Positions 17,664-26,086 of a stretch of 64,000 nt of DNA are shown here, piece after piece. Made by a program: the position numbers and the translations under genes. The stretch's first letter is position 1. Each line of letters begins with the position of its first letter. The stretch is taken from contig CAYMLO010000028.1 in the NCBI GenBank assembly GCA_964390905.1, forward strand, positions 1 to 64,000, written 5' to 3'. Under the pieces are notes generated by a model. The model was not told the origin of the DNA. It was given only the letters and a program-made list of their open reading frames with translations, and searched no databases. The stretch comes from JAFGLZ01 sp964390905 (GTDB taxonomy: Bacteria > Planctomycetota > Phycisphaerae > UBA1845 > JAFGLZ01).

Positions 17664-20096
17664 ATGACGCACAGACGATCTCGATCGGTGGTCCTCGCGG
17701 TGCTTGTCCTCTGGTTAGTCTCGGAGTCGCGGGCCGAGGTGGTGGCTTTGCGGACGTGCGACACCTACCGCCTCGACTACGACACCGGTACGGGACGGTT
17801 GGCCGTCAAGACACCGGAAGGTGCGATGATCCTCGGGGACCTGTCGACCCGTGTGGACCTCAAACAGGGCAACAAGGTGGTCAGCTTCAGCACGCCGCCG
17901 CCTGCCGCCGGCGCACTGCCCCAAAAGACGCCCTTCCGAGATACGCTCGGGAAGGGCCAACGCTTCGACCTGCCCGTCTGGTCCGATCCCGGCAAGACGT
18001 TCTGTGTGAGGACGGCCGCGAAGCTCTACGATGGCCAGCCGTTCTTCGTGGTTGTCTCGAGCGTCCACGCCACGACCGAAGCGGGCCTGAAGCTGGTTCG
18101 TCTGATCCCGCTCGAGACGACAGCCGGCCTGGGCCTGGATTCGGATCCGCGACACGTGTGGTTCGTCGAGAACGGCAACGGACTCATGCTGGATTTTTAC
18201 GTGCGACGGCTCCCGGCCAGCAAGTCCGCCAACAGCAACGGCAACATCCTGTGTTATGCCCCGAGGCAGGATCGCGGGTTGGCGCTGGGTTTCCTGAGCC
18301 ATGATGTGGCCAGGACGGGGTTTCGCACAGAGGTCGCGTCGGGCGATCCCCCGAAGGTATCGCGTCTCGCTGCGCAGTGTCATTACGATCCGCCCAAGCC
18401 GATCGAGTCGGGTCAGAGCATCGACAGTGAGGGCGGCGTCTTCGTGGAACTCACCCGTGGCCAGCCGCTGGCGGCGGCTGAGCGATGGGCCGACTGCGTG
18501 GCCAAGGTGTCCGGGTGCGGGCCGTTCGCCCGCGGACGGCTCGTCAAGTGGAATCCCTGGTGCGCCCGGTACAAGCAAGGGATCGACGAGCAGTCCATGT
18601 GTGCCGAGATGGACGCAGCCGCCAAGAAGCTCCTGCCCTACGGCATGGAGACCTTCCACATAGACGCCGGATGGGAGCAGGGGTGGGGCGATTGGGATGC
18701 GGGCAAGAAGTTCCCAAGAGGGATGAAGTTCCTGGCCGACCGCATGCGCACGCTAGGATTCAAGACGAGCATCTGGATGGCGCCGTTTGCGGCCCAGGGG
18801 GATTCGAAGCTCGCACGCGATCACGCGTCATGGTTCCTCGCCAAGGGCGCGCTCGGTCAGATGATCCTGGACAAGAACAAGATGGCGCTGGATCTGACCA
18901 AGCCCGAGGTGAAGGCGTGGCTGACGAACCTGTTCCGCAGATCGGCCCAGGACTGGGGCTATGGCTGCTTCAAGCTCGACTTCCTCTACTACGCGATGGC
19001 CTGCGCGCCCTTTGGCGATGCGACCAAAACGATGCAGGAGGCCTATCGCGATACCTTGGGCCTGATCCGAGCAACCATCGGCAACCAGCGCATGCTCTAT
19101 CCCGTCGGCATTCCCATCATCTCGAACGTGGGCTACGCGGACGTCATCCGCCTCGGTCTGGACAACATGCCCGTCTGGAACAAGGCCAGGGGGCCCCACG
19201 ACCAGGGCATCCTGACATCCGTTCGAACGCTGGCCCGACGCTACTACCTGAACCACCGGTTGTGGATCAACCATCCCGACGTCATCTTCACAGGCGACCC
19301 GGATACGGCCAAGCGATGGAAGGCCGAACGGGTGCTGACGCTCGATGAGGCCAGGGCATGGATTAGTCTGGTGGCGTTGACGGGCGGCGTCGTTTGCATT
19401 GGCGACTCGATCGTCAGCCTCGAGGGCCCCCGGCTGGATATGGTCCGGCGGATCATCCCGCCCTGTGGGCAGACGGCCCAGCCGCTGGACCTGTTCGAGC
19501 ATCGCTTCCCGGAGCTGTGGAACCTGAAGATCCGGCGCGATTTCGAGACGTGGAACGTGGTGGGCGTTTTCAACTGGGGTCTGAACGATTGCTGGGGAAA
19601 GCCCATGCCCGACGCGCCGCGCCAGATTCGTGTGCGGTTCGCGGATCTGGGCCTCGAAGCCAATGGTCGGTATGTCGTCCACGAATTCTGGCGGGATGCG
19701 TGTCTGGGCGTGAAGTCGGAAGGCTTCGAGGTGACGCTCCGGCCGCACAGTTGCCAGGTCTTCGCTGTTCGGCAGGCCCGTCAGACGCCTCAAATCGTGA
19801 GCACCAATCGTCACATCAGCCAAGGCGGCGTGGACATCCAGTCCGTACGGTGGGATCCCGAGCAGTGGGTCTTATCATGTGTTCAGAAGCTGGTCGGGGG
19901 ATGGACGTACGGGATCGTCGTCCGGGCGCCGAAGGGATTCGCGCCGGCCGAGACCGTCCGGATCAAGACCGCCACGCCCAACACTGAGATCAAACAACGA
20001 CTGAGATACGTTCAAGACGACTTGTGGCGTCTCGAGTTGACCTCTCCCAAGACCTGCGGCAGTGCGACGTGGAGGATGGGCTTTCGGTCTGGATAG
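17664..20096 (+). CDS. Secreted alpha-galactosidase-like enzyme (clan GH-D, GH36/melibiase type)
   Basis: The protein has 810 residues. A signal peptide (MTHRRSRSVVLAVLVLWLVSESRA) precedes a beta-supersandwich (about 30-290). A TIM barrel follows (about 300-640) with WNPWC, FHIDAGWEQGWGDW, and FKLDFLYY, where D439 sits at the nucleophile position. VCIGDSIVSLEGPRLD is typical of the C-terminal barrel of melibiases. A beta domain ends the protein. Clan GH-D enzymes release alpha-galactose from galacto-oligosaccharides or galactomannan side chains. GTG 17649 is also in frame, but ATG 17664 has GGAGG eight bases upstream. It is followed on the same strand by a PIG-L deacetylase and a sugar-type symporter. 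Confidence 0.8.
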   Translation: MTHRRSRSVVLAVLVLWLVSESRAEVVALRTCDTYRLDYDTGTGRLAVKTPEGAMILGDLSTRVDLKQGNKVVSFSTPPPAAGALPQKTPFRDTLGKGQRFDLPVWSDPGKTFCVRTAAKLYDGQPFFVVVSSVHATTEAGLKLVRLIPLETTAGLGLDSDPRHVWFVENGNGLMLDFYVRRLPASKSANSNGNILCYAPRQDRGLALGFLSHDVARTGFRTEVASGDPPKVSRLAAQCHYDPPKPIESGQSIDSEGGVFVELTRGQPLAAAERWADCVAKVSGCGPFARGRLVKWNPWCARYKQGIDEQSMCAEMDAAAKKLLPYGMETFHIDAGWEQGWGDWDAGKKFPRGMKFLADRMRTLGFKTSIWMAPFAAQGDSKLARDHASWFLAKGALGQMILDKNKMALDLTKPEVKAWLTNLFRRSAQDWGYGCFKLDFLYYAMACAPFGDATKTMQEAYRDTLGLIRATIGNQRMLYPVGIPIISNVGYADVIRLGLDNMPVWNKARGPHDQGILTSVRTLARRYYLNHRLWINHPDVIFTGDPDTAKRWKAERVLTLDEARAWISLVALTGGVVCIGDSIVSLEGPRLDMVRRIIPPCGQTAQPLDLFEHRFPELWNLKIRRDFETWNVVGVFNWGLNDCWGKPMPDAPRQIRVRFADLGLEANGRYVVHEFWRDACLGVKSEGFEVTLRPHSCQVFAVRQARQTPQIVSTNRHISQGGVDIQSVRWDPEQWVLSCVQKLVGGWTYGIVVRAPKGFAPAETVRIKTATPNTEIKQRLRYVQDDLWRLELTSPKTCGSATWRMGFRSG

Positions 20097-20173
20097 CGCG
20101 TTCCGTGAGCGACTGGTAGCGGACCAATGAGCTGGCGTCGACGGGGAAGGATAGGGCGAGGAGGACCGATTCG

Positions 20174-20881
20174 ATGAACATCCTGGCAATCGGTGCCCAT
20201 CCCGACGATCTGGAGATCAACTGCGCCGGGACGCTCGCGCGTTACGCCGAGCGGGGCGATGCGGTGACCATGGCCGTCTTCACCGCCGGCGACATGGGCG
20301 ACTTGGCCATTTTGCCCAAGGAGCTGGCGGCGACGCGAAAGCGCGAGGCCGAGGCCTCGGCGAGCCTCATCGGCGCCCGCCTCCTCTGGGCGGGGGTGAC
20401 CGACGAGCACGTGTTTCCCAACGAAACCCAGCGCCGCATCATGATCGATCTGATGCGCCAGGCCGATCCCGACGTGATCATCACGCACAGCCCCAATGAT
20501 TATCATCCCGATCACCGGTACGTTTCCCAGCTTGTCTTCGACGGCTACTTCCAGAAAGGCCTGCCGCACATCCCGGGCCAGAGCCAGCCAGCGTGCAGGT
20601 TCGCCCAGGCCCAGGTCTACTACATGGACAACGTGGCGGGCATCGGCTTTCTGCCGACCGAGTACGTGGATATCACCGACGTTATGGAAACCAAGAGGCG
20701 GATGCTCGCGTGTCACGAGAGTCAGCTCGTGTCGATGAAGAGGCTGGCGGACACCGACCTGCTCGAGATGATCGAGACGCAGAACCGGTTTCGCGGCATG
20801 GCGGCCGGGTGCCGGTTCGCCGAGGGCTTCTGCCGGTTGGACGCCTATCAGCGGGGCCTGACCAGTCGCGTGCTCCCCTGA
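20174..20881 (+). CDS. PIG-L/LmbE-family metal-dependent deacetylase
   Basis: The protein has 235 residues and is cytoplasmic. The family zinc motif AHPDDLE is at residues 8-14, followed by a Rossmann-like core and HSPNDYHPDHR, which supplies the third zinc ligand. PIG-L-type enzymes remove acetyl groups from N-acetylglucosamine-containing substrates or related compounds. In planctomycetes they are often encoded next to transporters and glycosidases, as here. GAGGAGG lies nine bases before the ATG. The stop is 18 bases before the symporter start, so the two are almost certainly co-transcribed. Confidence 0.88.
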   Translation: MNILAIGAHPDDLEINCAGTLARYAERGDAVTMAVFTAGDMGDLAILPKELAATRKREAEASASLIGARLLWAGVTDEHVFPNETQRRIMIDLMRQADPDVIITHSPNDYHPDHRYVSQLVFDGYFQKGLPHIPGQSQPACRFAQAQVYYMDNVAGIGFLPTEYVDITDVMETKRRMLACHESQLVSMKRLADTDLLEMIETQNRFRGMAAGCRFAEGFCRLDAYQRGLTSRVLP

Positions 20882-20899
20882 TCGACCCCGGAACAGTGC

Positions 20900-22501
20900 A
20901 TGAACGAGTTCGCGCTGAACGCCGTCGACGTTGCCGTCATCGCCGGGTCCCTCGTGCTGGTCGTGACGGTGGGCCTGTGGACCTCCCGGAACGTCGAGAA
21001 GACGGCGCGGGGGTACTTCCTGGCCTCGGGGAAGATGCCCTGGTGGCTGATCGGCGCCGCGTTCGTGTCGACCAGTGTGTCGAGCGAGCAGATCGTCGGG
21101 ACCGTCGGCGCCGCCTACCAACACGGCATGGGGGTCGCCAACTGGGAGTGGTGGGCCCTTCCGGTCTACAGCCTGGTCATCGTGCTGTTCATCCCGCTAT
21201 ACCTCAAGAACCGGATCGCCACGGTCCCTGAGTTTCTCTCGAAGCGGTTCGGCCCGCTGTGCGGCGACATCTACAGCTGGGTGATGCTGTTCGCCTACGT
21301 ATTCGTTTTCCTGGTCCCGGTCATGTACGGCGGCACGCTGGCGTTTCACGAACTGACCGGGTGGAACTTCCACGCCATCCTGTGGGTGACGGCCGCCGCC
21401 GTTGGCGTCTACACGATCAAGGGGGGATTCCGATCGGTCATGTGGACCGACGCCGTGCAATGCCTGATGCTGGTGGGCGGCGGCGTGGTGCTGTTCTTCG
21501 TCGCACTGGATCGCATCCCCGGCGGCTGGGCGGCCATGGAGACGGCCGCCCCCGACAGGTTTCACCTCTATCGTCCAGCCGACGACCCCCTCGCGCCGTT
21601 TGCCGGCCTGCTGTGCGGCACGGTTGGCGTCTTTCTCTTCTACCAGTCGACCAATCAGGTCATGATCCAGCGCGTGCTTGCGGCGCGGTCGACGTGGGAT
21701 GGCATGATGGGCATCATCTTCGCGGGGCTCATCAACCTGATTCGCCCGCTGGTGACGTGCCTGCTGGGCCTGATCGTGTACCACTGGATTCACCACCTGC
21801 ACCGGGCCGATCCGCTCGGCAGCCTGGACCAGGCCTTTCCCTTTGCCCTCAAGGCGTTCGCGCCGGGATGGGGGCTTCGCGGCGTGGTCCTGGCGGGGTT
21901 TCTGGCGGCTGTCATGTCAACCACCAGTGCGCTGGCCAACGCCACGGCGACGATCTTCTCGCTGGACGTCTACAAGCGGCTGTTCGGCAAGCGGGCCACC
22001 GAGCGACAGGTCGTCCTGGTGGGTCGGTTGGCTGCAGGCGTCGCGCTCGTCGCCGCCTGCCTGGTTGCCCCGCTGGTCGAGCAGTTCGGCGGCATCTTCC
22101 GGTACTTCCAACAGGGGATCACGTATGTGGCCACGCCGTTCATCTCGGTTACGCTTCTGGGCATTCTCTGGAGGCGGGCCAGCTATGCTGGCGCCCTGGT
22201 CGGCCTGATCGGCGGGCTCATCGTTACGGTCTCGCTTGCATTGGGCCTGCCAGCGATGGGCGTCGACCTGCATTGGTTCTACGTCGCTGCGCTGGCGCAG
22301 GCCATCGCGATGAGCGGCGTTGTCGTCGTCAGCCTGGCGAGCACGCCGCCCAGACGCGAGCAATGGGAACCGTTCCTGTGGCGGCTCAGCGTGCTTTCGC
22401 AGTACGACGAAGGCATTCGCCGCCCCTGGTACCAGAGCACCAAGCTCTGGTTCGTTGTCTACGCCGCGATCTGGTTGGTCATCTACGTGCGATTCTGGTA
22501 G
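20900..22501 (+). CDS. Sodium/solute symporter (SSS family), probably sugar-type
   Basis: The protein has 533 residues and about 13 predicted membrane helices. Early features are WTSRNVEKTARGYFLASGKMPWW and FVSTSVSSEQIVG. The SSS signature region includes GFLAAVMSTTSALANATATIFSLD. A mid-protein KGGFRSVMWTDAVQ segment matches SGLT-type transporters. It imports a sugar, sugar acid or similar solute with sodium across the inner membrane; the substrate cannot be read from sequence. It follows the PIG-L gene by 18 bases. Its last 19 bases overlap the end of the convergent gene on the other strand. Confidence 0.88.
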   Translation: MNEFALNAVDVAVIAGSLVLVVTVGLWTSRNVEKTARGYFLASGKMPWWLIGAAFVSTSVSSEQIVGTVGAAYQHGMGVANWEWWALPVYSLVIVLFIPLYLKNRIATVPEFLSKRFGPLCGDIYSWVMLFAYVFVFLVPVMYGGTLAFHELTGWNFHAILWVTAAAVGVYTIKGGFRSVMWTDAVQCLMLVGGGVVLFFVALDRIPGGWAAMETAAPDRFHLYRPADDPLAPFAGLLCGTVGVFLFYQSTNQVMIQRVLAARSTWDGMMGIIFAGLINLIRPLVTCLLGLIVYHWIHHLHRADPLGSLDQAFPFALKAFAPGWGLRGVVLAGFLAAVMSTTSALANATATIFSLDVYKRLFGKRATERQVVLVGRLAAGVALVAACLVAPLVEQFGGIFRYFQQGITYVATPFISVTLLGILWRRASYAGALVGLIGGLIVTVSLALGLPAMGVDLHWFYVAALAQAIAMSGVVVVSLASTPPRREQWEPFLWRLSVLSQYDEGIRRPWYQSTKLWFVVYAAIWLVIYVRFW

Positions 22502-25029
22502 GTCGGAGGCGGTTTCTTCGGTGGCGTCTTTGCCGGTTTGGTGGAGGCCCTTTCAGGTGCGTTGTTGGATGGCAGCTTGGCGATTCGCAGGCCGTCGTAC
22601 GTGCCTCCGAAGAAGCTCTTGCGAACGACGGCCTCGACGGCGTCTCCGACCGTCACCGACCTGTCCCAGTTGCCGGCGCGATAGTCGACCAAGCCGTCGT
22701 GGCCTTCGAAGCGGGCCATCACGCCACGCGAGCGGAGATGGAGATCGCCCCCCGGACGGTAGTACGGCGCGATCGCGGTGACCTTGACGCCCTGGAGCTG
22801 CGACGTCGGCTGACGCCATTCCCAGACGCGGACATAGCCCAAGAAGGCGAGGATCGCCAGCGACGCCGCCGCAAAGACCGTCAACGCCGACCAGCCAACC
22901 GGATTGGCCTTGAAGCTTCGCCTGATAGACAGCGGGAGATTGAAGAACAAATCGAAGATGGCGTGCTCGAGCAGTCCCCCCCGCTCCCCGAAGACCGGCA
23001 CGATGTGCACGAGGTTCTTGGCCCACCGGCCGGCCATGAACCGCGCCAGCGCCGGATCGTGCTCGACCATCTGCAACGGGAACGCCAGGTACCCGATCAC
23101 GTGGATGAACGCCACCGGAGCCGCGATGTAGTAGTTGCGGATGTCGCGTTCCCTGACCATCAGGTACAGCACGAACAGGCCGCGGGCGATCGACCCTGGA
23201 GATATCGGCGAGAGCTGGATCAGGGCGCCTGCCGCCGTTCCGTAGCCGATGCTCTCAGACCAAGCCAGACCTCGATACACCGCGCAATACACGGCCACCG
23301 CCGCGCCGACCACCACCATGACCACCTGCGTGATGGGGACCGTGCAGACGTGGACCGCCAGGCAGCGGAGGTACTTCTGGATGTACGGGTCCTTGATCTG
23401 TCGCGAGACCTTGTCGGCTTCCGCCTTGGTGAGCATGCCCTCTTGTCGCCCGAGGTCGACCTGTTCGAGCAGCCACTCCTCCCGAAATGAGGGAACGCGC
23501 AGAAACCGGTAGGTGAAACTTGCTGCTTCCCGAATCCGCGTCCAGGCATACGAGCGCTCCGTGAGCAGCCGGTGCCAGGTTGCCGGCATCCACCCGAAAA
23601 CGATGCGCTGCGCCCAATACCGAATCGGCCGACCCACCAGCCGAAGCGCTCTTTCGTCGCTGATCCGTCCCTTCCGCTGCCAGACGATGAGCGTCTCGAT
23701 CCGCGAGCCACGCATCGCCCGCCAGAGATAGCCGAAACTCGTCATGCAGCGTCTGAGGTGCTCACGCGTCGCGGCGTTTCCCCAGAGTCTCAAGACGGAC
23801 CGCCCGAGAAGCGGCACGATGCTGACCGCGAACAGCAGGGCGAACAGCCCGCGCCTGCTCTGAAGCCGGGACGCATGCTCCTCGCCCAGCAACCCCAGGT
23901 GCTTCCAGCCGCCGATGGCCCCCTCCCTGACCGACTTCCGGAGCGCCGCGTCGGTCACCAGGCGGAGTCCGTGATGGGTGACGTCCGGCAGCGATGCACG
24001 GTACGCGCGTTCTTGCTGCTGCAGTTCATCGATGGCCGGTTGCAGATCTTCGAAGTCACCGCGATGGGTCTCGATGAACGCCTGGAATCGGTCCGGATCG
24101 CTCTTGTCGAACTGAGCCAACCTGCCGCGGATCAGGCCGCTGAGGACCAACTTGATGTCCACCGGGCTCATGGGCAGAAAAGCCAGCAGGGCGAGCCCGG
24201 CTCGGAAGTCGACGGCCGTTAACCCCGCCTGCGGCGAGTCGTCGGCGTCCAGCCGCTTGAGCGCATTGGGTTGGCTCTTGCACGACCACCATTCGTACTG
24301 CCGGGCCAGTTCCGGCGCCCCCATCTCATGCAGCAGCGCGACCAGCGCCTGCATGAACAGCTTCTTGTGGACGTACTCCGGGCAATTGTGATCTTGCGGA
24401 GGCGGGCCAGTGAACGACCATCGGTCGAACAGCCGGTTGTCGACCTCGAACTTCCAGATGCGTCCGTCGATCCACTCGTTGATCTCCCCGAAGCTGTGGA
24501 GACCCTCGTCGTAGAACGTGGCGTACGTGTCGCAGACGGCGTCGTCCCTCCCGAACCTGGTCGCGGCAGCTCGACGGATGAGCTTCTGCCACAGCACACC
24601 CACGCGCACGGCGGCGGGATTGACCTGGGCACTGAACTGGCCCTGGTAGGCCAGGAAGTAGAGGGAATCTCGAAAGACGCGGGCAAACGTAGACGGGGGT
24701 TTGAGGATCTTGGCCGCGTAGGATTTCCCGACGAGAAGCCCCGGAAGGGGGCCGTCATCCGTTTGGACGTCCAGCAGGTTGACCCGGTAGACCTGTCCGG
24801 CGAACCCGCCGCCGACGAACCGCTCGACCTCCAAGACCATCCGCCCGGTGTTGGCTGGTGCCACGCCGGTGATCGCGTACTCCAGGCGATCCCCCGGATC
24901 GTAGCAGGCCCGTCGGAAGGGACGAACCAGCTCGCACGCGCGGAACGCCTGTTCGAGCTCCTGATGCAGCGCCGGGGAGGAGCTGTCACCGGCTGCCTCG
25001 GCGCCCGTCTGCGTCTCAGGCCCGGTCAT
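22483..25029 (-). CDS. Kinase-like N-terminal domain fused to a multi-helix membrane region, function unknown
   Basis: The protein has 848 residues. Residues about 50-330 read like a divergent protein-kinase fold of the ABC1/APH type: a glycine-rich loop VGGGFAGQVYRV, a VAIK-like YAAKILKP, and a QPNALKR then LTAVDFRAG pair that aligns with the catalytic-loop Asn and the DFG region. The catalytic Asp five residues before that Asn appears to be Cys. A helical linker follows. About six membrane helices lie between 560 and 800, and the tail is basic and proline-rich. ATG 25029 is preferred to two upstream ATGs because GGAGGAGG lies just before it. I cannot name a family. It may be a pseudokinase-regulated membrane protein; this is inference. 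Confidence 0.6.
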   Translation of the reverse strand: MTGPETQTGAEAAGDSSSPALHQELEQAFRACELVRPFRRACYDPGDRLEYAITGVAPANTGRMVLEVERFVGGGFAGQVYRVNLLDVQTDDGPLPGLLVGKSYAAKILKPPSTFARVFRDSLYFLAYQGQFSAQVNPAAVRVGVLWQKLIRRAAATRFGRDDAVCDTYATFYDEGLHSFGEINEWIDGRIWKFEVDNRLFDRWSFTGPPPQDHNCPEYVHKKLFMQALVALLHEMGAPELARQYEWWSCKSQPNALKRLDADDSPQAGLTAVDFRAGLALLAFLPMSPVDIKLVLSGLIRGRLAQFDKSDPDRFQAFIETHRGDFEDLQPAIDELQQQERAYRASLPDVTHHGLRLVTDAALRKSVREGAIGGWKHLGLLGEEHASRLQSRRGLFALLFAVSIVPLLGRSVLRLWGNAATREHLRRCMTSFGYLWRAMRGSRIETLIVWQRKGRISDERALRLVGRPIRYWAQRIVFGWMPATWHRLLTERSYAWTRIREAASFTYRFLRVPSFREEWLLEQVDLGRQEGMLTKAEADKVSRQIKDPYIQKYLRCLAVHVCTVPITQVVMVVVGAAVAVYCAVYRGLAWSESIGYGTAAGALIQLSPISPGSIARGLFVLYLMVRERDIRNYYIAAPVAFIHVIGYLAFPLQMVEHDPALARFMAGRWAKNLVHIVPVFGERGGLLEHAIFDLFFNLPLSIRRSFKANPVGWSALTVFAAASLAILAFLGYVRVWEWRQPTSQLQGVKVTAIAPYYRPGGDLHLRSRGVMARFEGHDGLVDYRAGNWDRSVTVGDAVEAVVRKSFFGGTYDGLRIAKLPSNNAPERASTKPAKTPPKKPPPTYQNRT

Positions 25030-25125
25030 CGCACCTCCTCCGGGCGCCGCCGACGTGCCCGAAGCCTGCATGTTGCCCCGAGAGGCCACCGTCTGGTTAC
25101 GGGGATCCCAACTGGCGGGGGAAAA

Positions 25126-25216
25126 CGGAGAGGGTGGGATTCGAACCCACGGGACAGGGTCAAGCCTGCCCAGCGGTTTTCAAGACCGCCGCCTTCAACC
25201 ACTCGGCCACCTCTCC
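25126..25216 (-). tRNA. tRNA-Ser (anticodon UGA)
   Basis: On the minus strand the acceptor arm GGAGAGG pairs with CCTCTCC, followed by discriminator G. The D-arm sequence is GGCCGAGTGGTTGAAGGC. The anticodon stem-loop is CGGTCTTGAAAACCG with anticodon TGA. A long variable arm typical of class II tRNA and a T-loop GGTTCGAATCC follow. The length is 91 nt and CCA is not encoded. Confidence 0.97.
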
Positions 25217-26086
25217 AGCGAATCTGGGAGCGACCGAAGCAGGCGGCGACATCCGCCGGCACACGCGGTTGCGCGCCCGCGAGGCGCTCGCCCCAGCCAT
25301 CCCGCAGACCCGATCGGACCGCCACCTTCACATCCGAACTTATCGGCAAATCGACAGGGGGTCAAGAACACCGAACGTCGCCCGGAACAGTGATTGCGGG
25401 TCGGCACGGTAGGGACTGATGCGAGGGATGCGACAAGCCCCGTGGCGTCGGCGGCGGGTAGAAGGGGGGACGCGACGCGCGCCCCGTTCGATGCAAAATT
25501 AACTGATTATAGCTCTTAAAGTGTACAATTCAAGGGCGCGCGTGAATCTAGCTGCCAGGTCGTGCCCTTATGGTTCTTGACAGGATGAAGGTGGCTTGCG
25601 AGCCACTGGCGTGGGGCCAACCGTCGAGCGCGGGGAATCTTGGGAGGCCACAACGCTCAGTTCGAACGAAGGTTAGATTGTTTCGCAGCTTGTGGAATTT
25701 TGCTTTGACAAAGACCCGGATCGGGGTTACCTTCCAAGGTAGCCGGATGTGCTTGTGCGGTCGACGTATGGCGCGCGCACGGCATTATCGGAACAAGTGT
25801 CTCGGTCTAGGGGCAGCCACGGCGCAGCGAACGGGCTGGGTCCGGCTGGGAGGGGGGTGTGGTTCGCGCATCGGTGGTGCCTGGGCGCGAATTGGTGTAC
25901 GGCTGGTGCGGTCAGCGACCGGAGAGAGTTCGGAGGGAGGGTGGGAGGAAGAAGATCGGTCGTTAGCGAATCCAAGTCCGTCGGGGGACGGGGAGCGAGG
26001 GCGAGCTGAGGCTGGATCCCTGTAGGAGCGGGGAAGGCACTGCCGCCGGAAGCCTGGGGTAAGGAGACTCGGAGGTTCAACTCGCC
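25217..26086. other. Long non-coding stretch, about 870 bp, before a glycosyltransferase
   Basis: This is the largest gap in the window. An AT-richer part around 25495-25545 contrasts with the surrounding sequence. Short frames on both strands are low-complexity (Gly/Arg/Pro-rich), lack an RBS and overlap each other, so they are not called. A promoter-like pair and a hairpin (25705-25745) imply a leader of about 340 nt before the gene at 26087. I see no RNase P, tmRNA or SRP RNA signature. Confidence 0.5.
25705..25733 (+). promoter_or_regulatory. Putative sigma70-type promoter
   Basis: A perfect -35 TTGACA at 25705-25710 is followed after 17 bases by TACCTT (25728-25733), a weak -10. A hairpin (GGTTACCTT pairing with AAGGTAGCC, 25726-25745) overlaps the -10 and the expected start of transcription. 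Confidence 0.45.

Noticed and set aside
21259..23490. 743-codon open frame on the plus strand
   Set aside because: It overlaps the SSS symporter in another frame and then the antisense of the kinase-like membrane protein. It has no RBS or motif.
25570..26025. 151-codon frame and overlapping reverse frame of 117 codons in the large gap
   Set aside because: Both are Gly/Arg or Pro/Ser-rich, overlap each other, and lack an RBS and any motif. They are treated as chance frames in a GC-rich leader.
25217..26086. RNase P RNA, tmRNA or SRP RNA in the long gap
   Set aside because: None of their conserved cores can be found by eye, and GAGGAAG alone is not enough.
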